This document shows, in pieces, positions 51,879 to 59,976 of a DNA stretch of 64,000 nucleotides (positions are counted from its first letter, which is position 1; each line of letters starts with the position of its first letter). The stretch comes from Paenibacillus paeoniae (GTDB lineage Bacteria; Bacillota; Bacilli; Paenibacillales; Paenibacillaceae): positions 62,001 through 126,000 of the forward strand of contig NZ_QUBQ01000006.1 of assembly GCF_003388735.1 (NCBI RefSeq). The letters are read 5' to 3'. The notes below the pieces were generated by a model that saw only the letters and a program-made list of their open reading frames with translations, was not told the origin of the DNA and made no database searches. A program made the position numbers and the translations under genes.

Positions 51879-52872
51879 AGGAAAAACCCAAAAGAACGTT
51901 TTGATCATAGCCGGTCTTAGTCTCACCATGCTTGCGCTAGCTATCGTTTGTTTGTCTATTGGAGGGACGAGCATCCCTTTCCGGGAAACTCTGCTGTCAC
52001 TCGTAGGCAAGAACCAAGAAGCAAGCGATTTGATCATTATCCAGTTTCGTTTGCCGCGTATCCTTGCTGCCCTATTGATTGGAGCTGCTCTGGCGGTTGC
52101 CGGCGCTATCCTTCAAGGTATCATTCGCAACCCGCTGGCCTCTCCTGATCTGCTGGGCGTGACGGGAGGCGCCTCGGTAGCCGTCGTGGCTTTTATGACC
52201 CTGTTCACCGGTTATAGCATTCACTGGGTTCCGGCCATCGCTGTTGTTGGCGCATTTCTGACCGCAGCCATAAACTATGCATTAGCTTGGAAAAAAGGAA
52301 TTTCCCCCTTTAGACTGGTCTTAATCGGCATAGGCATATCTACCGCGATGGGCGCGATGACGATGTTTTTACTCATCAGTGGTCCTGCCTACTTAGCCGC
52401 ACAGGTGCTGAATTGGATGACAGGAAGCATCTACGGGACGAATTGGACATATATCGAGGTGCTTTGGCCTTGGGTCGCCGTGTTTATCCCATTGTCCATC
52501 CTTTACTCCAAAGAGCTGAATGTGCAGTCACTGGGAGAAGCGACGGCTGTCGGACTTGGGAGCAGGCTACAGCTTAGCCGGATGGTCCTGTTGTTTTACA
52601 GTGTTGCGCTTGCGGGAGCTGCCGTCGGCGTTGCAGGTATGATCTCGTTTATCGGATTGTTGGCGCCGCATATGGCGAGAAAACTTGTCGGCCATTCGTA
52701 TAAGCTGGTCATCCCCGTATCGGCATTGCTTGGCGCTATGATTTTATTGCTCGCGGATCTGGCCGGACGAATGCTCTTCCTGCCGCTCGATATCCCTGCA
52801 GGCGTCTTCACCGCCGGAATCGGTGCGCCGTTCTTTATGTACCTGCTGTTTAGACGGAAAGCTGCGAGATGA
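51871..52872 (+). CDS. FecCD-family iron-siderophore permease, second subunit
   Basis: The protein has 333 residues and the same fold (QFRLPRILAALLIGAALAVA, RNPLASPDLLGVTGGA, GMISFIGLLAPHMARKLVG). It overlaps the preceding gene by 8 bp. ATG at 51871 follows AAGGAGG. With the first subunit it makes the heterodimeric channel. No ATPase follows. Confidence 0.94.
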   Translation: MHKGKTQKNVLIIAGLSLTMLALAIVCLSIGGTSIPFRETLLSLVGKNQEASDLIIIQFRLPRILAALLIGAALAVAGAILQGIIRNPLASPDLLGVTGGASVAVVAFMTLFTGYSIHWVPAIAVVGAFLTAAINYALAWKKGISPFRLVLIGIGISTAMGAMTMFLLISGPAYLAAQVLNWMTGSIYGTNWTYIEVLWPWVAVFIPLSILYSKELNVQSLGEATAVGLGSRLQLSRMVLLFYSVALAGAAVGVAGMISFIGLLAPHMARKLVGHSYKLVIPVSALLGAMILLLADLAGRMLFLPLDIPAGVFTAGIGAPFFMYLLFRRKAAR

Positions 52873-52907
52873 TGCATTTGCTGCAGCATGAAGGTAACGA
52901 CATAATA

Positions 52908-52925
52908 GGGCACTTCGAAGTGCCC
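52908..52925 (+). terminator. Hairpin between the permease and the Btr-like regulator gene
   Basis: The stem GGGCACTTCGAAGTGCCC is perfectly self-complementary. T residues after it are few, so read-through into the regulator is likely. Confidence 0.55.
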
Positions 52926-52953
52926 TCAATTTCTAATAAGGAGATCGTCATAG

Positions 52954-54543
52954 ATGGAAACCACTATTCATCAGCTGAAAGCCTGTCGGCTGCTGGATTG
53001 GCATATACAGGAGCAGGCGATATTGCTGCGGATAGATAGGCCGACTTTAATAGCGGCAATAACCGGCTCAGTAAAAGCCGATGCAGGAAAACGCACCTTG
53101 GAGCTAACAAAGGACACCTTGCTTTTTATGCGACCTGGCAATCAGCTCAAGCTATATCGAATGGACAAACGATTACCAAAGCTATGTCTGCTAAGCTTTG
53201 AAAGTTATGAGCTTGTTCAGCAGAACGAGGAAAGGCTTGTTTATCAAAATAATCGCAGCAGCCTTCCGGATAGTGGCTGGCAATCAGGCAAGCTGCCTTA
53301 TCGCGCTATCGATATTGTCAAACAGTTGCTGCAAATGGAGAAACAAAATGGCTTATATCCAAAAGCTGCCTCGACTATTTTTGATGAGCTGCTTGGTCTC
53401 TCCATCCATTCCTCCCAGCAGTTGGAGCTCGTCAGAGATATATCTTTAAATGCCGTGATTTCTCACATTAATGAGCATTATGCGACCCCACTCAGCAGAG
53501 AGCAGCTCGCGAAGCTATCGGGCTTTAATACGAGCTACTTTTCCACCCTATTCACCCAGTCTACGGGCTGGGGATTTTCGGCTTATGTTAACCGTGTACG
53601 CATTGATCGCGCCAAGGAGCTATTATTATCCTCCTCGCTTACTGTGCAGGAAATTGCCAGCAAGGTTGGATACACAAGCGGCATCTATTTGAGCCGTAAA
53701 TTCAAGCAAATTACTGGCTTGTCTCCTGGCCAATTTCGAGATCACGCTGCTCCCATGCGGATCGTCGCATTTCAATTTGCCGGATGCCTCTTAGCGCTTG
53801 GTCTTACGCCTGTAGCTATGGACGCCGAGCTGTCACGGGATAATCGGCTTCTCCAGCCTTATTTGCGCAATGTACCAACAGTAGATGGTGCCTATGACGG
53901 GCAACCACTTACTTCCCTGGAAGCAGAACTCGTTATTGCTCCCACCTATTATTACAATATGCCGGGCCGCATGAACCGTCTGGAGCAGATTGCGCCCATT
54001 CTGTCGCTCGAGTGGGGAAAGCGTGATCCGATTTCAGAGCTGCTTTACATGGGCAAGCTGTTACGACGCGAGCATGAGGCAGATATGTGGGTTGCGCGTT
54101 ATACAGGCAAGGTGCAGATGGCCAAAGAAAGACTGGATAGCTTGCTTGCAAGCGGACAAACCGCCGCTGTGTACGAGCTGCGTGAGAATGGCTGGTATAT
54201 TTGGAGCAACAGGGCCCGTGCTGCCTACAATTTGTATAACGCACTTGGCTTTCAAGCTCCAGCAGCTATTCAAAGAGATGTGCTGGATCCAGATAAGCAT
54301 CACTTTATTGCGTTAAATGAGCTGCCTGCTTATGCTGCTGATCATATGTTTATTATTACTGGAGGAGCAGGTAGCGACAGACAATGGAAGCAGCTTGAGA
54401 AGGATATGACCGTGCAACGTCTTCCAATTGGCTGCAAGGGCAAGCTATACCGCCTCCAATTGGACGATTTTTGGTGCTGCGACGGCCTGCTGCTAGAGCT
54501 TCAGCTCGATATTCAGGTTAATCATTTGCTCCAAGGCAACTAA
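52954..54543 (+). CDS. Btr-like AraC regulator with a siderophore-binding domain
   Basis: This 529-residue cytoplasmic protein has a ligand-type N-terminus, an AraC domain at about 165-265 (LSREQLAKLSGFNTSYFSTLF and IASKVGYTSGIYLSRKFKQI) and a C-terminal half that resembles the Fe-siderophore receptor fold (about 270-525) without a signal peptide. This is the arrangement of B. subtilis Btr, which binds bacillibactin in the cell and activates its uptake genes. It probably activates the neighbouring receptor and permease genes when the siderophore enters. RBS AAGGAGA. Confidence 0.87.
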   Translation: METTIHQLKACRLLDWHIQEQAILLRIDRPTLIAAITGSVKADAGKRTLELTKDTLLFMRPGNQLKLYRMDKRLPKLCLLSFESYELVQQNEERLVYQNNRSSLPDSGWQSGKLPYRAIDIVKQLLQMEKQNGLYPKAASTIFDELLGLSIHSSQQLELVRDISLNAVISHINEHYATPLSREQLAKLSGFNTSYFSTLFTQSTGWGFSAYVNRVRIDRAKELLLSSSLTVQEIASKVGYTSGIYLSRKFKQITGLSPGQFRDHAAPMRIVAFQFAGCLLALGLTPVAMDAELSRDNRLLQPYLRNVPTVDGAYDGQPLTSLEAELVIAPTYYYNMPGRMNRLEQIAPILSLEWGKRDPISELLYMGKLLRREHEADMWVARYTGKVQMAKERLDSLLASGQTAAVYELRENGWYIWSNRARAAYNLYNALGFQAPAAIQRDVLDPDKHHFIALNELPAYAADHMFIITGGAGSDRQWKQLEKDMTVQRLPIGCKGKLYRLQLDDFWCCDGLLLELQLDIQVNHLLQGN

Positions 54544-54616
54544 CATTTGTGCATAAAAACGGGCGATAAAATGGCAATAGCTCCTTTTGTCTTATCTTGT
54601 TATAATGAACGAGGTA

Positions 54617-54646
54617 TTGTAGATAATGATAATCATTATCGATAAT
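54617..54646 (+). promoter_or_regulatory. Perfect Fur box with promoter
   Basis: GATAATGATAATCATTATC (54622-54640) is identical to the 19-bp Fur consensus. It sits between TTGTAG (54617) and GATAAT (54641-54646), upstream of the second receptor gene. Confidence 0.88.
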
Positions 54647-54693
54647 ATCCAACACACGTCTATTCATAAAAAGATAAAAGGAGTCTATTTGCA

Positions 54694-55725
54694 ATGAAAT
54701 TAAACAGTCGCCAGATAGTAGCTTTATGTACCATTCTTGTTCTTACGCTCACTTTAGCCGCTTGCGGACAAGCGGCTAATCCCAGCAACAAAAACCAGCA
54801 GCCACCCCCCTCATCGCAAGCAAGCCAGGATGCTGAGAAATCAGAAGATCAAGCTGCCAAACCACCTAGCACCCGTAAAGTGAATACCGTAATGGGCGAG
54901 GTTGAAGTTCCAGCTGAGCCTAAACGAGTAGTCGCTCAAGGATATTTGGCCGCTGTTTTAGCCCTTGGCGTAAAGCCGGTCGGCGCGCCCTACTGGGATA
55001 TTGAATCGCCTCATAACCGGCATTTAACGGAGGGGATGGGGATCGAAGATACTGGACACATTGATTTGAGCAGCGTTGAGAAAATATTGTCGCTAGACCC
55101 TGATTTAATTATAACGCTGAGTGATGATCCGGCCATATATGAGCAGCTCAGCCTGATTGCTCCGACTGTCGTTTTTCCCTACAATACACTAGGTGAAGCA
55201 CGGAACGAGGTTCGAACGATCGGTCAAGTACTGGGCAGGGAAAAAGAAGCTGAAGAATGGATTGATTCCTTTAACATCACTGTTGCAAAAGCAAAGGAAC
55301 GTTTAAAAGGCATAATGAAAGAAGATGAAACGGTTTCTCTAATGGGCGGGCATAATAAGGCTCTATATGTCTATGCTGGTGACAGCTGGCGGGGCGCACA
55401 GGCAATTTACGATCATTTGGAGTTAAAACGTCCGCCGCTTGTACAAGAAATGCATAACCAAAATGTGGGCTCGAGCGTTATTTCACTTGAAAAGGTACCT
55501 GATTTTATGGGCGACTACCTGTTTGTAGAGGCAGGACAAAGCGGGAGCTTCGATCCATCAGAAGACTTGTGGAAACATCTGAGCCCTGTAAAAAACAATC
55601 AAGTTTTCACGCTGAAAAGTGAGTATTTCTGGCCATTTGACCCACTTGCCGTTAAAGCACAGGTTGACTTAGTTGCGGACATGATCATCGAGCGTCACAA
55701 GGAAAATCAAGCTAACACCAAATAA
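54694..55725 (+). CDS. Second iron-siderophore binding lipoprotein
   Basis: The protein has 343 residues, the lipobox LAAC at Cys24 and a low-complexity linker, then the FepB/FhuD-type fold (VMGEVEVPAEPKRVVAQGYLA, LDPDLIITLSDDPA). It differs clearly from the receptor at 49771. Its own perfect Fur box lies 54 bp upstream. It may serve the same FecCD pair with a different siderophore. RBS AAAGGAG. Confidence 0.92.
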   Translation: MKLNSRQIVALCTILVLTLTLAACGQAANPSNKNQQPPPSSQASQDAEKSEDQAAKPPSTRKVNTVMGEVEVPAEPKRVVAQGYLAAVLALGVKPVGAPYWDIESPHNRHLTEGMGIEDTGHIDLSSVEKILSLDPDLIITLSDDPAIYEQLSLIAPTVVFPYNTLGEARNEVRTIGQVLGREKEAEEWIDSFNITVAKAKERLKGIMKEDETVSLMGGHNKALYVYAGDSWRGAQAIYDHLELKRPPLVQEMHNQNVGSSVISLEKVPDFMGDYLFVEAGQSGSFDPSEDLWKHLSPVKNNQVFTLKSEYFWPFDPLAVKAQVDLVADMIIERHKENQANTK

Positions 55726-55742
55726 GTGACGTGTAAAAGACA

Positions 55743-55773
55743 AAGCCATTCCAGACCATGGAATGGCTTCTTT
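55743..55773 (+). terminator. Terminator after the second receptor gene
   Basis: GCCATTCCA (55745-55753) pairs with TGGAATGGC (55759-55767), followed by TTCTTT. Confidence 0.8.
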
Positions 55774-55865
55774 GAATAAACTTCTCTTGAGCCCTCAAGA
55801 CAACAATCTGCCCACCGCGTCCTTTAGTCAGGACAGACATCCCGTATGAAGCTCGGATAAACGTT

Positions 55866-56246
55866 TTACAGCCACAACAGCGCAAACAGGGCAGCTAAAG
55901 CTGGAATCCCCTGCATCACCCAAATGGATCGTTTGGCGGTTGCGCCCCCATACAAGGCAGCGACAAGCACGCACCCTAGAAAAAAGAAAGCGATTTGCCG
56001 TCCTGTATCCGAGTCCGGATGCAGAAGACTCCATATGAGTCCCGCAGCAAGAAAGCCATTATACAACCCCTGGTTGGCGGCCAGCGCTCTGGTATTATGA
56101 GCCAGTTCAGCAGATATGCCGAACGTCTTCCTCGTTCGCGGTTGCGTCCACAGGAACATCTCCAGTATCAGAATATAAAGATGTTCCACAGCTACAACAG
56201 CAATTAGAATACTTGCAAGCAGGACGATCTCCCCCTCTGTGTCCAA
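55866..56246 (-). CDS. DUF1304 family membrane protein
   Basis: The protein has about 126 residues and four predicted TM helices, with the family motif HLYILILEMFLWTQPRTRKTF and NQGLYNGFLAAGLIW. Function is unknown; the family occurs widely as a small inner-membrane protein. No ATG is available. TTG at 56246 lacks an RBS, while AGGGGGAG lies before a CTG a few codons in, so the start is uncertain. It is monocistronic. Confidence 0.78.
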   Translation of the reverse strand: MDTEGEIVLLASILIAVVAVEHLYILILEMFLWTQPRTRKTFGISAELAHNTRALAANQGLYNGFLAAGLIWSLLHPDSDTGRQIAFFFLGCVLVAALYGGATAKRSIWVMQGIPALAALFALLWL

Positions 56247-56377
56247 GTTAATGTGACGTGCCTTATTCTATCATCGACAAAACAAACAGTGAACATATCA
56301 TTTATTCAGCAAAAAACCGGCCCGTCCTTCAGGACTAGCACCGATGCGGAGTCAGCCGATCAACGACGAAAAAAAGG

Positions 56378-56565
56378 ACCCGTTCTAACGGCCACTGCTG
56401 ACCTTTAGAGGCTGATTTTTACCTAATCCCGATTCTTAAGGACATCCGCGACCAGTAGAATGCGTTTCCCCCCTCAATCGCCCCCTTTCCAGCCTGTAAG
56501 AGACATCCGTGACCGTTACAATCTCCATTCGCTACAGTTCCGCTTCTAACGGACAACGGTGACCA
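56378..56565. repeat. Four degenerate, roughly 27-bp repeats
   Basis: Units end at 56404, 56454, 56515 and 56565, spaced about 50-61 bp. Cores are CTAACGGCCACTGCTGACC, CTTAAGGACATCCGCGACC, TGTAAGAGACATCCGTGACC and CTAACGGACAACGGTGACC. The consensus is roughly TAACGGACATCCGTGACC, a quasi-palindrome in part. The last unit overlaps the truncated oxidoreductase frame. They are too diverged to be CRISPR. Confidence 0.65.
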
Positions 56566-56669
56566 TGAGCACGTGTTACCCTCACCGATATGAACATAGC
56601 TATGACAAGTGCCCCCTCCATTACTTTCCTTCCAGTTCCTTCTGTTGCTCCAATAATCGCAATTTCCAT
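56532..56669 (-). pseudogene. NAD(P)-binding oxidoreductase, N-terminal remnant
   Basis: After RBS GGGGGGAT the frame reads MEIAIIGATEGTGRKVMEGA, the opening of NmrA/atypical short-chain reductases with the GxTGxTG-type loop. It then loses similarity and stops after 45 residues, inside the repeat array. The rest of the roughly 210-residue gene is absent. It is divergent from a TetR gene, as is usual when the regulator controls the reductase. Confidence 0.7.
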
Positions 56670-56768
56670 TGAAATCCCCCCCATATACGCAAAGAAAATG
56701 CACATTAGTATAATAAAAAACAACTATGTATAATAGTAAACAGCAATAGAAAGGCTGGTGATACTCAA

Positions 56769-57326
56769 GTGTTAAAGATAGATCGAAGGATACGCAAATC
56801 ACAAGAAGCCATAAAAATGGCTGTTATTGAACTGATGATTGAAAAAAGTTTTGATCAGATTACGATACAAGATATTTCCGACAGGGCAGATGTCAGCCGA
56901 AGAACCATCTATCTTCACTACATGGACAAATTTGATCTTCTGGATAAGCTCATCGAAGAACATATTGACGATCTACGAGAACTCTGTGATTCCACAGACG
57001 ATGACGCTGATTATCTAGATATGGGTTTGTTATGGTTTGAGTATTTCGAGAGTCATTATTTATTCTTCTCCGCGTTGCTTGCGAGTAAAGGGAGCCCCTT
57101 TTTCCGCAATCGATTCCTTGATTTTTTTCTCCAAGAATTAGCGAATAGTATGCCCGAAGGAAGCCGCCCAAAATTAACCGACGGCGAAAATGTGGATATT
57201 CAATTTTTAGGAGCGGCTATCGTAGGGGTGGTGGAATGGTGGTTTAAGAATGGAAAGCCTCTCCCTCCATCCTTTATGGCTCAACGATTAGGGGCATTGC
57301 TTGAGCGGAATCTTGAAGCGGATTGA
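56769..57326 (+). CDS. TetR-family transcriptional regulator
   Basis: The protein has 185 residues. The N-terminal HTH is TIQDISDRADVSRRTIYLHY, then MDKFDLLDKLIEEHI. The C-terminal ligand domain is helical. The start is a GTG with GGTGA upstream. It probably repressed the divergent oxidoreductase, now a remnant, so its present target is unclear. Confidence 0.88.
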   Translation: MLKIDRRIRKSQEAIKMAVIELMIEKSFDQITIQDISDRADVSRRTIYLHYMDKFDLLDKLIEEHIDDLRELCDSTDDDADYLDMGLLWFEYFESHYLFFSALLASKGSPFFRNRFLDFFLQELANSMPEGSRPKLTDGENVDIQFLGAAIVGVVEWWFKNGKPLPPSFMAQRLGALLERNLEAD

Positions 57327-57383
57327 ACGCTGGCTTTTGATTCCTGCGCAATAGCGTCACCAGAATATTTCACTTACTTAAAA

Positions 57384-57418
57384 GAAAAAAAGACAACCGA
57401 TAGAGATTGTCTTTTTTC
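57384..57418. terminator. Bidirectional terminator between TetR and aldehyde dehydrogenase genes
   Basis: AGACAA pairs with TTGTCT, with A- and T-rich flanks extending the stem on both sides. It separates the convergent TetR and dehydrogenase genes. Confidence 0.75.
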
Positions 57419-57508
57419 TTGCTCACTGTTTCTCAATGGAGCCACGCACAGCAATATATGGACTACTTCGGAACGCTTTTTGGGATTTATGCAAAATGCT
57501 TAATCCTG

Positions 57509-58966
57509 CTAAGCTTTCAGAAAAACAGTTTTAATGGAAGTAAAGAACTCGATGGCTGCCTGTCCTTGCTCTCTCGAATGAGAGCTGGATTGCTTCATTC
57601 CGCCGAAAGGAGCCTGCAGCTCGACACCTGCAGTTTCAGCGTTAATCCGGATTAAGCCTGCATCCATGTCGGCGATAAAAGCAAGGATATTCCCGATATC
57701 TTGCGTGAAAATAGAGGCGCTGAGTCCAAATTCCACATCATTTGCAAGCGAGATCGCTTCTTCCAAATGATTGAAAGGAATAAGCGCTAGCACCGGCCCG
57801 AAGATTTCTTCTTGAGCGATCGTCATATTCGAAGTCACTTCGTCAAATACGGTCGGCTCCACAAAATATCCCTGTCTCAGCTCCTCGTCGTCAGGCACAC
57901 CTCCCCCACAGAGCAAGCTCGCGCCTTCCGCGATTCCCTTTTTGATGTAAGAAAGAACGCTATCGCGCTGTTTTTCGTTCGCGCAAGGCCCCATCCACGT
58001 TGCAGAATCGTTCCCGTTCCCTAGTTTCAACCGCTTCACTTGATCCACCAGCTTCGTACGGAACGTTTCATAGATTGAAGCATGTACCAGAATCCTGCTC
58101 GTTGCGGTACACTTCTGTCCGGTTGATTTCAATCCGCCGCTGATAGCTGCTTCCACCGCCAGATCCAGGTTTGCGTCTTCCGCGACGATAAGCGGGTTTT
58201 TCCCGCCCATCTCTAATTGATATTTTGCGCCGCGGGATAGAGCGGTTTGCCCGATCCCTTTCCCTACTTTGTTGGAGCCCGTAAAGGTGATGCCTTGAAT
58301 ATCGGGATGTCGTGCAATACCGCCGCCGATCACTGCGCCGTCACCAGTGACCATGTTGATAACACCTGCCGGAAAACCCGCTTCCTCAAAACAAGCTAGA
58401 AGCTTAGCAGCCGTAATGGACGTTTCAATAGCTGGTTTTATCACAATAGTATTCCCATATATAAGTGCCGGCGCCATTTTCCACATCGGGATCGCGATCG
58501 GGAAATTCCATGGTGTGATAACGCCTACGACCCCCAGAGGAACCCGAGTGGTGAACATCATCGCCTCATGGTCGGTCGAAGGAATAACGTCGCCTATCTT
58601 CCGCATGCCTTCCCCAGCATAATAACGGAGAATTGCCACGCCGCGAGCCGTTTCGCCCCTGCATTCGGCCAAGGTTTTGCCCATCTCGTGCATCATCGTT
58701 TCGGCGATGTCAGCTAATCTTGCCTCCAACAGGTTCGCCGCCTTGAAAAGATAATCGCCTCGCGTTGCTCCCGAGAGCTTACGCCATGCCCCTTTGGCAC
58801 GATTAGCGGCGCTCACTGCAAGATTTAGATCCGTTTCATCGGAATCTTGCACATAGCCGACGATGTCGTTCGTATGGGCAGGATTAATACTTGCAGTCAC
58901 CCTTCCCGTTACAGAGGGGCTCCATTTGCCATCGATATAGTTAAGATAAGTCTGCTCTAACGTCAT
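57509..58966 (-). CDS. Aldehyde dehydrogenase, ketoglutarate-semialdehyde type
   Basis: The protein has 485 residues. The NAD-site segment VITPWNFPIAIPMWK, catalytic Glu in LEMGGKNPLIV and catalytic Cys in GQKCTATSRILV are present. The YNYIDGKW-type start and the overall sequence fit the 2,5-dioxovalerate dehydrogenase group (YcbD/GucD), which makes 2-oxoglutarate at the end of oxidative sugar-acid pathways. It is last in the operon that contains an IlvD/Edd dehydratase. ATG at 58966 follows GGAGGG; a longer frame to 58999 abuts the upstream stop. Confidence 0.88.
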   Translation of the reverse strand: MTLEQTYLNYIDGKWSPSVTGRVTASINPAHTNDIVGYVQDSDETDLNLAVSAANRAKGAWRKLSGATRGDYLFKAANLLEARLADIAETMMHEMGKTLAECRGETARGVAILRYYAGEGMRKIGDVIPSTDHEAMMFTTRVPLGVVGVITPWNFPIAIPMWKMAPALIYGNTIVIKPAIETSITAAKLLACFEEAGFPAGVINMVTGDGAVIGGGIARHPDIQGITFTGSNKVGKGIGQTALSRGAKYQLEMGGKNPLIVAEDANLDLAVEAAISGGLKSTGQKCTATSRILVHASIYETFRTKLVDQVKRLKLGNGNDSATWMGPCANEKQRDSVLSYIKKGIAEGASLLCGGGVPDDEELRQGYFVEPTVFDEVTSNMTIAQEEIFGPVLALIPFNHLEEAISLANDVEFGLSASIFTQDIGNILAFIADMDAGLIRINAETAGVELQAPFGGMKQSSSHSREQGQAAIEFFTSIKTVFLKA

Positions 58967-58998
58967 TATTCTATTCCCTCCATCCATTGGTTGCGGCA

Positions 58999-59931
58999 TT
59001 AGTTCACAGTAGGGATACCCAAGCCTTTGGCGAACTTGCCGGATTGAACGGAAGCGGAGTTATACCGTTCCAGCAATTGCAGACCCAAATAAGCTCTGTT
59101 CACTTTTTCCATACATTGCATTTTGGCAACCTCTTTGTTATGGGTCCCTGCAGGGTAGACGCTTGTCGCATTGCGCAGCCCAAACTTCAAGTACACAGGC
59201 GAGGCTATTCTGACGATTTCCGGAATTTCATAATTCCGAATAAACCCGCCCATATCATCCGGGGACTCGATATAGAGATCGACGGGCGCATCAACGACCG
59301 TACGAATCGACGACAATTGCGGAAGCGTAATATCTCCGGTCAAATTCAACGTATTGCCGCCGAGCTCCGTTATGATTTTTGCGCTTATCGGGTTTGTCGG
59401 ACTCATCATCGCGGAGATTTTGACGACTAAGTCGGTCGGCAATTGTCCTTTGATTTTGGCTTGATCAATCAGCCATACCAAGCCTTCATCAGCCACAAGC
59501 ACGCTGCGGATGCCTAGATCCGTCGCACGAAACACATCCTCCAACGCATAGAGCAGTTGATCCATCCCCGCATGTCTTCCGCCAAGCACCTTACCGTTGC
59601 TGCTAAGAGCCATCCCGCCGATATCGAAGCTCATTCGAGGGCCGACGAAAAGGCACACTTCCATCCCTTCCGTATTCCCCATCTGTGCCATGTCGCGGAT
59701 TTCTGAGTCGCTTAACAGCATAATGCCGCTGCCCTGAGATACCCGATTTACCGTTATCCCGAATTTCTTGGACTCCGCGATGACGCTTTCCAGGATTTCG
59801 GGTCCTTCCACGGAGGGAATTTCCACCCTATAATGCGCGCCATCTTCGAATCTCTTCTCGCTTGTCGCGAGCTGATACTGTTCCTTAGACGGCAAGCCTA
59901 GACTGGCCGCGAATGCTTGCGCTCTACTCAT
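58999..59931 (-). CDS. Uncharacterised protein, possibly a U32-peptidase-like barrel
   Basis: The protein has about 310 residues with no signal peptide. Alternating strands and helices, and segments such as GMEVCLFVGPRMSFDIGG, LVVKISAMMSPTNPISAKII and VDLYIESPDDMGGF, suggest a TIM barrel of the U32/aldolase type. The ISAMMSPTNPISA and VDLYIESPDD segments resemble catalytic barrel strands. It lies between a sugar-acid dehydratase and a ketoglutarate-semialdehyde dehydrogenase, the place of the second dehydratase in oxidative pathways. ATG at 59931 follows GGAGG by eight bases. Function is not recognised; the assignment to a barrel family is tentative. Confidence 0.6.
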   Translation of the reverse strand: MSRAQAFAASLGLPSKEQYQLATSEKRFEDGAHYRVEIPSVEGPEILESVIAESKKFGITVNRVSQGSGIMLLSDSEIRDMAQMGNTEGMEVCLFVGPRMSFDIGGMALSSNGKVLGGRHAGMDQLLYALEDVFRATDLGIRSVLVADEGLVWLIDQAKIKGQLPTDLVVKISAMMSPTNPISAKIITELGGNTLNLTGDITLPQLSSIRTVVDAPVDLYIESPDDMGGFIRNYEIPEIVRIASPVYLKFGLRNATSVYPAGTHNKEVAKMQCMEKVNRAYLGLQLLERYNSASVQSGKFAKGLGIPTVN

Positions 59932-59976
59932 CGTTGTGTCCTCCAAAGTCATCTTCAGAAAAGAATGACTGATTAA

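Noticed and set aside
56378..56565. Possible CRISPR array
   Set aside because: Four units differ at many positions, spacers vary in length, and no cas gene is in the window.
56419..56802. Open frame of 127 codons on the minus strand
   Set aside because: It crosses the repeat array and the divergent promoter in a frame different from the oxidoreductase remnant, and has no recognisable domain.
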